In this document: piece after piece, positions 29,295 to 40,488 of the stretch
How the letters are laid out: every line of letters starts with the position of its first letter
Numbering within the stretch: position 1 is the stretch's first letter
NCBI GenBank assembly: GCA_016706685.1
Contig: JADJJE010000025.1
Location: 62,001 to 126,000 of the forward strand
Direction of reading: 5' to 3'
Length of the DNA: 64,000 nucleotides
Source: Sandaracinaceae bacterium
Lineage (GTDB): Bacteria; Myxococcota_A; Polyangia; Polyangiales; Houyiibacteriaceae
Program-made: the position numbers and the translations under genes
Notes under the pieces: generated by a model
The model's input: the letters and a program-made list of their open reading frames with translations, nothing else
What the model was told of the DNA's origin: nothing
The model's database searches: none

Positions 29295-32200
29295 TAGCGC
29301 GCCCCCTTCAGGACCAGCGCCAGGCGCAGGTAGGGCTCGGCCCCGGTGGTGAAGCGCTCTTCCACCCAGCGCTTGCGGTCGGTGAGCTCGCGTTCCACGT
29401 CTTCCACGCGCGCGGCGATGGCCAGGCGCTGTGGGCTGTCGGGCTTCTGGCCGCGCTCGCTGAGCGCTTGGTCTTGCTGCGCGAGGGTGCTGGTGACGCG
29501 CGCGGCCCAGGCGGCCACGCGCTGCTGCTCGGCCTTGATGGTGGGCAGCAGGGCCTTGCCGCGCTCCTTGCGCACGGCCTGCATGTGGCGCGTGGCGGCG
29601 GCCACGGCGGCGCCGCGCAGCAGGAGCAGGCGGCTGGTGTCCAGCGCCTTGCCGGCGTTGCTCAGCTGCAGGTGCAGCTTGGCGGCCTGCGCCAGGGGCT
29701 CGAAGGGCTCCACCGTGGGCGGGTGCTTCTGCAGGGCCTCGGGGGTGTGCTGCGACGTGTCGGCAAAACGCACGGCCAGCCAGTCCAGCACCATGGGCTG
29801 GCTCTCTTGGTTGCTGAGGATGGCCTGGAACACGAAGGCGGCCTCGCCCGCTTGGAGGCCGTCGTGCACGCGCAGCACGGGCGCCTCGTGGCGGCCGAAG
29901 TGGGCCAGCACGCGGTCGTTCAGCCACTCCATGACGGGGTGCTGCTGCCAGAGCAGCTGCCACTCGGGCCAGCGCGAGGGGTCTTTGCGCGAGTCGGTGA
30001 GGGCCTGCTGCACCAGGGCGCGGTCTGCTGGTGAGCTTGAAGCGAAACTCGCCGTCGCGGCGCAGCTCGGGGGGCATGAGCTCGAGGCGGCGCTGGAGGT
30101 CGGCGGGAGCCGTGAGCGTCAGCCCTTCTGCCTCGGTGTGCCAGGTGGTGGCGGGCACCTCGGCGCCGGCCGTGGCGGCGGACTTCAGCTCTTCGAGCGC
30201 GTCCCGCACGAAGCCGAGCGAGCTGTCATAGACCGAGAACGGGGTAGCGGTCTTCACGTGCTCGGCGGGGGCGCCCTTCAGCTTGCGCTCGCCGTCGCTC
30301 AGGGTCTTCAGGAACGCGGCCAGGTCATCGTCGCTGTCGTCATCGGTGTCTGCGCCCTCGCCGCTGGCCAGCTTGTCTGGGTCGCGGATGAAGCTGTCCG
30401 GGTCTTCGTGCTGGCTGATGGCGGCGGCCACGCGGTCGGCCTCGGCCACCGGGTCGTGCAGGTTCATGAGCCACTGCACGTCGCCCAGGTTCTTGTGGGC
30501 GCGGTGCTCCTTCTCGGTGAGCACCTCCAAGATGCGCAGGTCGCCCTTGAGGGCTTCGCTGCTGGGCCGCGTGAACAGGTAGTGGATGTCCGGCGTGTGG
30601 TGCTGGCCAAAGCGGTCGATGCGGCCGTTGCGCTGCTCGAGCGTGATGAGCGACCACGGGATGTCGTAGTGGACCATCCGGTGGCAGTGGTAGTGCAGGT
30701 TGATGCCCTCGGACGCCGCGTCGGAGCACAAGAGCACGCGCAACGGCGAGCGCTGGGTGCCAAAGTCCTTCACCAGCGCTTGCTGTTGCTGGTCGTCGAG
30801 CGAGCCGTGGAAGGTGCCGATGGCGTCCTTGGGCAGGCCGGTGGCCTTGCGCAGCTCGCGCTCCAGCATCTCGAGCGTCTGGATGCGCTCGGAGAAGATG
30901 ACCACGCGCTCGTCGCGCGCGGCGTCGCCCACGCCAAAGTCTTTGAGCAGCGCCACCAGCTTCTGGAACTTCCCGGACTTGGGGCTGGGGCTCTGCTTGG
31001 TGAGCGCGGCCAGCTCGTGGAGCAGGGCGCGGTCGTGGGCCAGGTATTCGGGCTGCATGGCGTGGGGGCTGCTGGCCTCGCCTTCATCATCTTGGCGCTG
31101 CGCGCGAAGGTCCACGCGCTTGGTGCGCTCGGCGATGGAGCTGCCAAGCGCCTCGGGGGAAGACAAGTAGCCCTTCAGCAGGGTGGTGCGGAACAGCACG
31201 CCGTGGCCTGCACCGCGCGCGCGCAGCGTCTTGAACTGGGCCGTGCGCAGGCCCTCCAGCACGGCGTCTTCGGCCGGCGTGGCGGGGATGTGGTGGGCGT
31301 GCACCTTGCGCTCCGAGAACGCGTCGCCTGCCTCGGCCGCGATGTCTTTCTTGAAGCGCCGCACGTAGAGCCCGCGGATCTCGTCGGCGGTGTAGTCGCT
31401 CTCGTTGGCCACCGCCGTGGGCTCGAGCAGGTTGATGAGGCTGGCGAAGCTCTCGGGCTTGCCGTCGTGCGGGGGGGCGCTGGTGAGGATGAGGCTGTCG
31501 CACGTGCGCGCCAGCAGCTTGGCCAGGCGGGCGCGCTGGCTCATGCCGGCCTTGAGCGCGGCCTTGCTGGGCGTCTTGCCCGCCGTGGCGGAGGCGCCGC
31601 GCACGGCCACGTGCTGGCACTCGTCGATGACGGTGACGTCCCAGTGGCACGCTTCCAGGAAGCGGCGGTACTTGGCGTCCTTCTTCAGCGTGTCCACCGA
31701 GATGATGACGCGGTCGAACTTCTGGAAGGGGTTCATGTTGGCGGGGATGTTCCGGCGCACGCGCTCGATGCCCACCGAGTCGAGGCGCACCAGCGGGATG
31801 GTGAAGCGCGCCCACAGCTCCTCTTGGAACTGCTCCAGCACCGACTTGAGGGCCACCACCAAGATGCGCCGGCCGCGCCCGCGCGCGATGAGCTCGCTCA
31901 GGAGGATGCCCGTCTCGATGGTCTTGCCGAGCCCCACCGCGTCGGCGATGAGGATGCGCGCGCGTGGCTGCTGGAGCGCACGGGCGGCGGGCACCAGCTG
32001 GTATTCCTTCACGTCCATGGCGCCCAGGTGGCCCATGACCAGGTGGGGCTCCGTGGGCGGCGACTGGCGCAGCAGGCTCTCGAGGTACAGGCGGCTGCGG
32101 CGGTACTGCGGCGACGGGTCTTGGACCAGCAGCGTCTCTTCGGGCTTGAGCTCCACCAGCTCGTCCAGGTCCGACAGGAACACCGCGTCATGGCCGCGCA

Positions 32201-32369
32201 CCAGCTCGCTGATGCCGGTGACCTGCACCGACGTGGCGCCAAAGCGCGTTTGCCGCGCGGTGCGGACAATCCACTCCTCGTCACGCGCCAGGATGCGCGA
32301 CCCCGGGGCAAAGCGGTGCGTGGGCGGAGGCTTGATGAGCGGGCGAGCGGCAGGGGAGGGTGCGGGCAT
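29294..32369 (-). CDS. SNF2-family helicase, DrmD-like (one frameshift)
   Basis: About 1,025 aa. SNF2/SF2 motifs in order: I LIADAVGLGKTIETGILLSE, Ia ILVVALKSVLEQF, II TVIDECQHVA, III LILTSAPPHDGKP, IV VVIFSERIQTLEMLE, V LLCSDAASEGINLHYH, VI LEQRNGRIDRFGQ. This order and the text around motif II (PFQKFDRVIISVDTLKK) are typical of DrmD from class 1 DISARM and its relatives. The frame breaks at about 30028; the correct continuation is ADRALVQQALTDSRKDPSRW and ends in a helical C-terminus at 29294. DrmD acts with DrmMI and DrmABC in DISARM; here only the DrmD-DrmMI pair is visible. Confidence 0.85.
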
Positions 32370-32379
32370 GATGCAGGGG

Positions 32380-35300
32380 TCAGGTCCAGGCCACGGTGCA
32401 GTGGGGCAAGTCGAGATACGCGGCCACGGCGTTCATGACGGCGGCGTCGTCGTCCAGGCCACCGATGACGAAGTCGTTGTCGCCGTCGTCCGGGCACTCG
32501 AAGTAGCGCACGGCCGCCCAGGCTAGCTGACGGCGGTTGGGATTGGGGTCGTTGGCGGTGGCTTGCAGCAGGGTGGCTGACGCGGCGGCGAGGGCGCGGG
32601 CTTCGTCCGGGTCGATGAACTCGTTGTCTTGCTGGGCGAACTCGAACTGGGCCACGTAGGCGTTGGCGCGCGCGATGAGGGCGTGGATGTCGCCCACTGG
32701 CTCGCGCAGGAAGGCCGAGAAGGTGGCCACTGCCATGAGCGGGAAGCCCGGGATGGACAGCGGGTCGGGCAGGTCGAGAGGCGGCGGTGGGCGCGTGGCC
32801 GACACGCGCGACTCGGACAGGACGAACGCGCCGTCCAGGCGGGCACCGATGCCGTGGGCGATGGAGTTGAGCGTGGCCCGCGTGGGGCGTGAGCCGAAGC
32901 GCGCCTCGATGGCGGCCTGCAGGCTGTCCACCGCTGCCCGGCCTGCCCCCGCGCGAAGCTGCTCCTCCAGCACGGAGCGATAGGTGGGCACCCGCTCGCG
33001 GTCCCACTCGGCGAGGCCAATGGCACCGGTGTTGGTGGTGCGCAGGCTCCCCATCGAGCGCGCCACGGACAGCAGCATGGCGCTGGACCACTGCGTGTGC
33101 GGCTCACCCAGCGAGTGAACCGTGTCCAGCGCCTCGAGGGGGGCGAGGCCCTGCTGCTGCTCCTCCAGCTCGCTCTCGAGCGCGGCCACGGCGGCGGGAA
33201 TGGCCGCGAGGCCGCCGGGGAGGTCCCGCTCGGCCAGGCCCACGTGGGTGTCGCTCACGCGCAGGAAGGGGAGGCGACACAGCATCTGGCTGGTGGCCAG
33301 CTCCGCCGCGCCGGCCGACGCCACCAAGTTCGCCACCAGCGCGTCGATGAGCATGGGGGCGCCGTGGGCCAGGAGCGCGCTGCGCGCCGCGTCGTTGGTG
33401 TGCACGCGGTCTTGGTCGCCGTCGCGCGAGGGCAGGGCCACGCGCAGACGCCCGCGATAGTCCACCGCGTCGCTGAGCCGGCACATGCTGGCCAGGTGCC
33501 AGTGGCCCAGCCAGTCGGGGAGCTGCACCTGGTCTTCAATCTCTTCGAGCAGCTGGGGCGTGGACCACTGCCGCAGCGGGTCGCCGGCGCTCATGACGGC
33601 CACGCACAGCGGCACCAAGCGGCGCTGCCACAGGTAGAAGTCCGGGACGAACTTGGGGAGCGACACCATGCCGATGCCCACGTAGATGGCTTCGTTGGGC
33701 AGATGGCCGCGCCCGAAGCGGGCCTCGAGGTCCGCCACCGGGACGGGGCCCTGCTGTGACTCCAGGTAGGCCAGCTTGGTGTTGGCCAGCGTGTGGCCAA
33801 TGCCCGTGACGATGCGGCCGCTGGGGCTGCTGGTGACCACCAGGTGCGCCTGCAGCGTGTCGGCGAAGTAGGGCGCGAGGCCCTTGGCGATGGGGTTGGC
33901 GAAGCGCGGGGCCAGCCCGAGCACCAGCGCCTCGGGGACCGGGAAGCTCAGCTGCTTGGCGGTGCGCAGGAGCTCTGACTCGGCGTCCGCCACTTGGCGA
34001 CGCCCACCCGTGACCAGCATGGGCTGCTCGTTGATGTGCACGATGCTGAGGTCGTCGCCGTAGAGGCGGTCCAGGAAGTAGTCGAACTCCTCGGCCTGGT
34101 CTTGCAGCGGGCGGAAGAACGGGTCGGCGCTCAGCTCTGCCACGGGCCGCACGCCGTCGCGCAGCTGGGCTTCCAGCGCGGCCCGCAGCGGCGCCACCCA
34201 CCAGCGCGCGGCCAGCTGCTTGATGCCGCGCGACTCGAGCTGGCGGACGCGCTCGCGCGAGACTCCCAGCATGTCGCCGATGTCCGCCAGGGTGGCCGTG
34301 GCGCCGTGGAGCCCCGCCCGACGCGTGAGCACCATGCGGTCGGTGGGGGGCAGGCGCCTCAGCTCGCTCCGCAGCAGGGCGAACACGTCATCATGGTCCT
34401 CCAGGCTGAACTCCGCAGCGTCTCCGCCGATGCGGGTGTGTCCGCACGCGGCCATCAAGCTCAGCTCGGCGCGGGACTGGCGCAGGCTCTTGCGGCCCAG
34501 GTTGCGGCGCTCCGCGAGGTCTGCGTACGGGATGGCCACCAGCTCTCCGATGGTGGTGATGCCCTCGCGCGCACAGAAGTTGCGCATGCGCGTGGGGAGC
34601 TGCACCTCGTCCACCGGAGCTGCGAGGAGCGCCTCCGAGAGCCGCGTGCGGAACGCGTCCCAGGGCAGGTCTGCGCCGTCCGGGTCGGGGTCTGCCTCGG
34701 GGGCGGGGAGCGGCTGAGCGGCTCCGTGCAGCAGCACCCTGAGCTCGCGCCACGAGAGGCCCGTGGCCGCCTCCACCAAGGCCACCGTTTGGGTGACGGA
34801 CCCGCGGCCCAGGTTCTTCTCGGCCAGCAGCTCCGCAGGAGACCACTTCAGCAGGTCGTGGAAGGCGCGGACGCCGTTGCGCTCGGCCCAGTTGAGCATG
34901 CGCGTGGGAAGGCGCGAGTCTGGCGCTTGGTGCAGGAACGCGAGCGCGTGGCCAGGCAGCGGGCGCGCGTTGGGCACCTGTGGGGCATGCGCACGCAGCG
35001 CCGCGAGCCACTGCCGCAGCGTGGCCGCGCGCCGGGCCGCTGTGCTGGGGGACAGGCTGCTGCGCCCCAGCAGGAAGGGCAGGGCGGAAGACTCGTCCAG
35101 CTCCTGCAGCCCACGCGCCCCGCAGTAGCCGAGCCAGGCGGCGCCCACTTCGCTGGCCTCGACGCGCGCGGCCAGCGCTCGGAGCGCGGCGTCGCCGGTG
35201 AGCGCGTTCAGCGCGCGGCCCGCATCTGTGGGCTGGCCGTCGTCTGTCAGCAGGCCCAGCAAGCCGCAGGCGTGGGTGTAGTACGCGGTGTCGCGCGCGT

Positions 35301-35479
35301 CGTGGCCGGGCCAGCCCTCTTCCGCCCGCGCACGCCGCACGCACGCGGTCCACCAGCTTGTCGATGCGGTTGGCTTGCGGGACGCGCGTTCCGTCGATGT
35401 TCTCTCCTCGCGTGAGCACGAGTTGGACCGTGCCACGGTCAGCTTCGCGGCGGCAATCGAGAAGGGGCACGAGGGTCAC
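32380..35479 (-). CDS. Large protein with RpoA-CTD-like and sigma-region-4-like DNA-binding motifs (one frameshift)
   Basis: About 1,030 aa. GTG 35479, with ggag nine bases upstream, gives VTLVPLLDCRREADRGTVQL; the frame breaks at about 35337 and continues as RARAEEGWPGHDARDTAYYT. Two helix-hairpin-helix repeats resemble the C-terminal domain of RNA polymerase alpha: LPTRMLNWAERNGVRAFHDL then LGRGSVTQ, and LPTRMRNFCAREGITTIGEL then LGRKSLRQ. Next comes a sigma-70 region-4-like helix-turn-helix (LADIGDMLGVSRERVRQLES). The final 40 residues (AAVRYFECPDDGDNDFVIGG then LDDDAAVMNAVAAYL) resemble DUF1232/YkvA. It ends 10 bases before the SNF2 helicase. Likely a DNA-binding regulator or recognition subunit of the system; I know no characterised protein with this layout. 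Confidence 0.72.
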
Positions 35480-35590
35480 TTGCAGCTCCAGCGGATCACG
35501 GTGCCTGGGAGCTTGAGGCCGCGCCCGGTGTCATCTGGGGGGCTGGTTGTGTCGCACTGAACGAGTGTTGCGGGAGACCTCAGGGCGCGA

Positions 35591-37948
35591 TCAGTACCTT
35601 GGTTGGCCGGACGGGTCCTTCATCAGGAAGTACCTGTCGAAGGTGTCGAAGAACTGGTCCCCAAGGACCCTCCAGGTATCTAGAGACCTGCCTGCTACGA
35701 GCCCACGCTCGGTCGCGTCGCGGATGGCCTTCTCCGAAGGAGCGAACGCGTGCTCGCGCTGGCGAAAGTCTGGTCCATGACCGGAGTGAGGCATCTCGGC
35801 GTGGAGCAATTCGTGGTGCATCAAGAACTCGAGCACGAACAGCGGGATGTCTGGCGAGTTCAACGCGCACGAGATGCGAATCTCCGCCGAGCCACCCTGG
35901 GTGGTCGGGTAGCGGCAGATGCCCCACCAGCTCTTCATGGGCCGCTTGGACCAGCTCACGGTCGATGGTGCGGTGAGTCCGCGGGGGAAGTTTCGCGAGT
36001 TGCTGGCCACCGCATCCTTGATTTCGACCAACGAGTATCCTGTCTGGCCCATAGGCCACGCTCGGGGTGCACTGGTTGGCACCAGATCCACCAAGGCCGG
36101 AGGACTGGGCGGCCGCGGGGGCTCGTACAGCCGCATCAACTCGCGATGCACCTCATCCCGCAGCGTGTGGAAGTCATTGCGGTACACGTGCCGACACACC
36201 GAGTCCTCGGCCCACAGGTTGGTGAGAAGTGTCTCCACCTCGCTGGACCTCAGGTCTTGGGCTTTGCACCGCTCGGCAATAGTGCGTGGGTTGAAGTGCT
36301 TCTTGTCGTCGAACGAGTAGTACACGACGCCTGCTTGGGCGCGCCGGGCTGCAAGGAGCTCGGCCACGTCGCGCCATCGGGGCAGTGGGTCGGGCAGGTC
36401 CCCGAAGTGAATTCGCACGAATGATCGGGCGAGGTCTTCGGTCACGTCATCTGGGATGGAGGCGGGGTCTGCGAACTCGGCGAGGAGCGTCTCGTACCCG
36501 GGGACCTGGTTGTCGAACACCATGATCACCCGACGCTGCATGTCGTCTTCATAGAGCTGCTCCCACGCATACCACCCGTGCGGGAGACACTGATGCACCC
36601 CAACGAGCATGCCCTTGGTGACGCTCTGCAGCAGCCGGTAGGCTTCGGTGACCAGGTCTGGAGGGATGGGGATGTAGCCCACGTCGCTCGGTGGACGCTT
36701 GGCGCGGTCATCGAGCTCCAGCTCGGCGTCGCCCAATACGTAGCTCGCATCGAGCACGTCGAACTCGCTCCAGGTGTCCAGGAACGTCACCAGGTACGCG
36801 CGCTCGTTTCCACCTGCGGCCGGGCCCCGAAGCGCCCGGCCCACCATCTGCATCAACAGGCCTTCGGACCGCGTGGGGCGGGCAATGAACACCGTCTGTG
36901 TGTGGGGGGCATCGAAGCCCTCGGTCAGCATCTCCACGTTGATGAGAACGCGGGGCCTCTTCTGCGTCCGGTAGCTCTGCATCACCTCGGCGGCGTCGGT
37001 GCGCGTGTAGTCCACGAAGTCCGCGTCCACGCCTTGTCGCTGAAACTCCATCGCAAGGGTGCGTGCATGGAGCGTGTCGGCGGCGAACACGATGGTGGTG
37101 CCGTAGAGATGTTGGTGGTCCACATAGTGCTTCGCGATGAGGGCGTTGCGCTGGCTGTGGCTGGCCACGCGTTCGAGCACCTGGGGCCCCAATTCGCCGA
37201 AGCGACGGAGATGGACGAAGTCGGCTTCGGTGAAGTCGCGCTCGAAGCTCACGTCGGTCTTCACCGTCTCGAACACTGGCGCCGCGAGGAAGCCCCGCTC
37301 GGTCAGCTCGCGCCGAACGATCTGGAACGCGAGGTGGTTGTCGAAGAGTGCGTGGAGGCGGCGCTGGTCGTCCGCGTCCACGCGCACGGGCGTGGCGGTG
37401 AGCCCGAGCAGGCTTGCCCCGTCCGTTCTCAGCTTGTGCAGCAGGCGCGCGTAGGACGTGGCCGCAGCGTGGTGGGCCTCGTCCACCACCACGAACACGC
37501 CATGCGGGCTCTGCTCAAAGAAGTGCTCGATGAACCCTTGGTTCTCGGGGCGGATGGCCGTCTGAAGCGACGAGAACACGACGTCCACGCTTTGGTCTAC
37601 GCGAGACCAGGACGAGTCCTTCGAGGAGATCCGCAGCAGTCCCAGCTGGCCCCTCGGGCTGACCACGTTTCGAAGCCGCTCCACTTCTTCCATGGCTTGC
37701 AGCAACAACGAGCGTCGGTGCGTGAGCCAGAGGACGCGCCCACCGGCGCGAACGTGATGCTCGAGCAGCCAGTGGGCCGAGATGAACGTCTTTCCGCCGC
37801 CAGTTGGCACCACGAGCAGGCTCGCTTTGCCCGGCGCGTTGAAGTGCGCGCTCAAGGCATCCCACGCACGCCGTTGGTGGTCGTAGGGCTTGCGGTCGCT
37901 CATGGCAGAGTCGACCTTGAGGAAACGTTCAGCTGCCTGCGTGCTCAT
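35591..37948 (-). CDS. SF2 DEAD/DEAH helicase fused to a SprT-like zinc metallopeptidase
   Basis: 785 aa, uninterrupted. Residues 20-420 are an SF2 helicase: VVPTGGGKTFISAHWL (I), LWLTHRRSLLLQA (Ia), VFVVVDEAHHAAA (II, DEAH), LLGLTATPVR (III), INVEMLTEGFDAP (V) and MQMVGRALRGP (VI). Residues 640-770 contain HHELLHAEMPHSGHGPDFRQ, i.e. HExxH followed by a downstream HG, as in SprT/WSS1-type metallopeptidases. ATG 37948 overlaps the end of the dynamin-like gene (ATGA). SprT proteases remove proteins crosslinked to DNA; a helicase-protease fusion could clear or attack DNA-bound proteins. The function is inference; the two domains are directly visible. Confidence 0.8.
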   Translation of the reverse strand: MSTQAAERFLKVDSAMSDRKPYDHQRRAWDALSAHFNAPGKASLLVVPTGGGKTFISAHWLLEHHVRAGGRVLWLTHRRSLLLQAMEEVERLRNVVSPRGQLGLLRISSKDSSWSRVDQSVDVVFSSLQTAIRPENQGFIEHFFEQSPHGVFVVVDEAHHAAATSYARLLHKLRTDGASLLGLTATPVRVDADDQRRLHALFDNHLAFQIVRRELTERGFLAAPVFETVKTDVSFERDFTEADFVHLRRFGELGPQVLERVASHSQRNALIAKHYVDHQHLYGTTIVFAADTLHARTLAMEFQRQGVDADFVDYTRTDAAEVMQSYRTQKRPRVLINVEMLTEGFDAPHTQTVFIARPTRSEGLLMQMVGRALRGPAAGGNERAYLVTFLDTWSEFDVLDASYVLGDAELELDDRAKRPPSDVGYIPIPPDLVTEAYRLLQSVTKGMLVGVHQCLPHGWYAWEQLYEDDMQRRVIMVFDNQVPGYETLLAEFADPASIPDDVTEDLARSFVRIHFGDLPDPLPRWRDVAELLAARRAQAGVVYYSFDDKKHFNPRTIAERCKAQDLRSSEVETLLTNLWAEDSVCRHVYRNDFHTLRDEVHRELMRLYEPPRPPSPPALVDLVPTSAPRAWPMGQTGYSLVEIKDAVASNSRNFPRGLTAPSTVSWSKRPMKSWWGICRYPTTQGGSAEIRISCALNSPDIPLFVLEFLMHHELLHAEMPHSGHGPDFRQREHAFAPSEKAIRDATERGLVAGRSLDTWRVLGDQFFDTFDRYFLMKDPSGQPRY

Positions 37949-40488
37949 GACGTCGCCTCTGTTGCTGCGAGCGCGAGGGCCGACAGCGCGGTGCCGTGCG
38001 CCTGCACAGCGGCCAGCGCCCGCCGACGCTGAGCCTTGTCCTGCTTGCTGGCGCGGGCCTGCTCAGCGTTGGTCAGCTTGTCGAATGCGCGCTGCAGGGG
38101 GTCGAACGTGTCCTGCAGGTGCGAGTTGCGGATGTCCTTCAACACCAGCTGGCATTGGCGCCGAAGCACGGCGTGCGCGCCAACGATCGCCGAGTCCACT
38201 GCGGCGCCACCGCCCAGCTCAAACGCGTCCACAATGCGATCCTTCGCGCCCGCGCCGCGGTTCTGCCCCGCCTTTCGTGCTTTCTCGCAGGCCTTCTCGA
38301 TGGGCGGAGCGATCTCGGCGCGAAGCTTCTCCTCCACTTCGTTGGTGAGGTTCGTCAGTCGGTCCTGGGTCCAGCGCACCGTCGAGTTCATGGCGCTTCG
38401 AAGGAGTGCGCGCTGCTCTTCGATGTGCTCCTGCTCGACGAGCTTGGCGTCGAGATCGAGAGCACGCGCACAGAGTTGCTCCACCAGGTCGAGCTCACTT
38501 TGAATCAGCGCGCGGGTGGTCTTCCGAACGGACGCTAGGACGATGTCGTCCCACCCCCCGGCGATTTGCTCGCTGATGGCCTTCACCAGGTCGCTGGGGT
38601 AGTCGATGGAGCGCCCGCCCGCCGTGGTCCAGGACCCGTTGCGCGCCAGCGCGGCGTTCAGCGACGACCAGTGCATGGTCCCGGCTTTCCCGCGAAGGCG
38701 CTTGAGTTTCTTGTGTCCCGCGACGGAGGCGCCCTCGAGCAGCTCTCGGATGTTCCGCTCGACGTCCTCATCGAGCGCCTTGCCCGCGGCCTTCCGTTGG
38801 GTCGCAAGGGTCCGGCTCAGCTCTTGGCGGGTAGCGTCGAGGGCGTCATGAAATCGCTCGAACCCCGCCGTCGCTGGTCCGCCTCCTTCCTCGTAGGCGC
38901 GTGCCTGAGAGGCGATGTGACCGCTGAGCGCCTCGTGAAGGCCACAGAAGGCTTCCGTCAGCTGCCTTTGGTGGCGTGCGTCACGCTCTTCGGCGAGACC
39001 CCGGAACAGCGCCCTCAGGCGCGGAATGTTCGTGGCCTCGAGGGTCTTCACGAATCCCTCACCCGACTCCTCTTTGATGTTCAGGTAGTCTGGGGCAGAG
39101 ACGCAGAGCACGTTCGCCCGGGTGGCGAGTGCTTCGATGGCTGCAGCAACGCGCAGTAGCTGAGCCTCATGGCTGCCGTCGCTTCGCTCGGACGCCAAGC
39201 GTTGGTCCAGCGCCTCGCGCAGCTGTTCACGGAGGCGCGTCTCCACCCTCGCTGCGACACTCGCGAACACCTTGTCGGGCGACGGAAGCGGTTCGTCGTT
39301 CTCCCGCGCTTCCTCGCGCAACACTGCCCACTCGTCCTTGGCGACGTTGTCGACGTTCGTGACAAGGAACACGAGGGATAGGGGGATGTCCTCCTTGGCA
39401 GCACCCCAGAGCAGGCTCTCGATGATTCCGTACCGGTCGAGCACCGTCATCAAGAGTTCGTGCATGCCCTCGTCGAGCAAGTTGTTGCGCAGCACGATGA
39501 CCAGCGCGCCAGCGTCACGCTGTTGGACGAACTGACGCGCGACGTCACCGCCGGCGTCCGCAAAGTTCTTGATCCCTGGCAGGTCCACTAGCGTCAGGCC
39601 GTGCAGCGCAGGCTTGCGCAGGTGCACGTTCAGCGACGCGACGAGCGGGCTGAGCCAGCCCGCCGCCCGTGCGCGCAGCTGCTTCTTGAAGGGCCGCGGG
39701 TCATCTTCGTCCTCGTTGAGGTTCTCGGCTTCTCCGAGTCTCTCGCGGATATTCGCGATGCCTGGCTTCCACGGCGCCAGGACGGCAGGGTCGCCGAGCG
39801 GTGCCTGACCGAGAACCAGGTGCAGCGCATCCAGCACGGCGAGTCGTGGCAGGTCTTCAGGGCTGGGCAGATCCTGCTGCGTCAGCATCAAGCGGACGGA
39901 TCGCAGCATGTGCTCGCAAACCGTTGACACATGTTTGTTGCGAGCATCGTCATCGCCCGCGGCGCCCCCGTCATCGCTCGGAGTGTCCGTGACGAACATC
40001 AAGTCGGCGTCGTCGGGGTCAACCTCTTCGGACACGGCATCCGTTGCGCTCGCGGACTCGGGGAGTTCGCCCCTTCGCTTCAGGTGGTCGCGGAGGGCGA
40101 AGCGCAGTCGATTGAACCGCTCGCGGTCGTGGTAGCGCGCCTCCAGTGCATTGCTGTCCCGATACGTGACGCGTGTGGCTTGCGCGGTGAGGGGACCGAC
40201 CCCGCCCGAGGGCAGTGCTCGTTCGTCCAGAAACGCATTGATGATGCTGCTCTTGCCGACTTGGCTGGCGCCGAGGAAGCCAATGCTGAGGGCCGGGTCC
40301 TTCGCCACGGCGTCGCGCAGAACCTCGGCAGCGCGGTCGACAGACTCCAGCCACTGTGGGTCGCGCTCCTCCAGGGTGGGCCGAATGCTGTCTGTGTGCA
40401 GCGCGAGAAGCTTTGACGCGCGCTTGGCGAGTTCATCTTGTTGCATGGGGGTCATTGACTCGTATCGGTCCTGCGGTGTTGGCTTCAC
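37945..40488 (-). CDS. Dynamin-like large GTPase
   Basis: 847 aa from GTG 40488, which overlaps the DUF262 stop (GTGA); the open frame upstream of this is in the neighbouring gene. G1 P-loop: IGFLGASQVGKSSIINAFL; G2 threonine region around GPLTAQATRV; G3 LTLVDLPGIKNFAD; G4 VFLVTNVDN. The C-terminal 400 residues are long helices with no clear transmembrane segment, as in bacterial dynamin-like proteins. Such GTPases act on membranes and some are known to protect bacteria against phage. Position between DUF262 and helicase genes with overlapping ends suggests a shared function. Confidence 0.82.
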   Translation of the reverse strand: MKPTPQDRYESMTPMQQDELAKRASKLLALHTDSIRPTLEERDPQWLESVDRAAEVLRDAVAKDPALSIGFLGASQVGKSSIINAFLDERALPSGGVGPLTAQATRVTYRDSNALEARYHDRERFNRLRFALRDHLKRRGELPESASATDAVSEEVDPDDADLMFVTDTPSDDGGAAGDDDARNKHVSTVCEHMLRSVRLMLTQQDLPSPEDLPRLAVLDALHLVLGQAPLGDPAVLAPWKPGIANIRERLGEAENLNEDEDDPRPFKKQLRARAAGWLSPLVASLNVHLRKPALHGLTLVDLPGIKNFADAGGDVARQFVQQRDAGALVIVLRNNLLDEGMHELLMTVLDRYGIIESLLWGAAKEDIPLSLVFLVTNVDNVAKDEWAVLREEARENDEPLPSPDKVFASVAARVETRLREQLREALDQRLASERSDGSHEAQLLRVAAAIEALATRANVLCVSAPDYLNIKEESGEGFVKTLEATNIPRLRALFRGLAEERDARHQRQLTEAFCGLHEALSGHIASQARAYEEGGGPATAGFERFHDALDATRQELSRTLATQRKAAGKALDEDVERNIRELLEGASVAGHKKLKRLRGKAGTMHWSSLNAALARNGSWTTAGGRSIDYPSDLVKAISEQIAGGWDDIVLASVRKTTRALIQSELDLVEQLCARALDLDAKLVEQEHIEEQRALLRSAMNSTVRWTQDRLTNLTNEVEEKLRAEIAPPIEKACEKARKAGQNRGAGAKDRIVDAFELGGGAAVDSAIVGAHAVLRRQCQLVLKDIRNSHLQDTFDPLQRAFDKLTNAEQARASKQDKAQRRRALAAVQAHGTALSALALAATEATS

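Noticed and set aside
29346..32438. 1,030-codon rightward frame opposite the SNF2 helicase
   Set aside because: It lies across the helicase motifs on the other strand and has a skewed composition; it is an artefact of codon bias.
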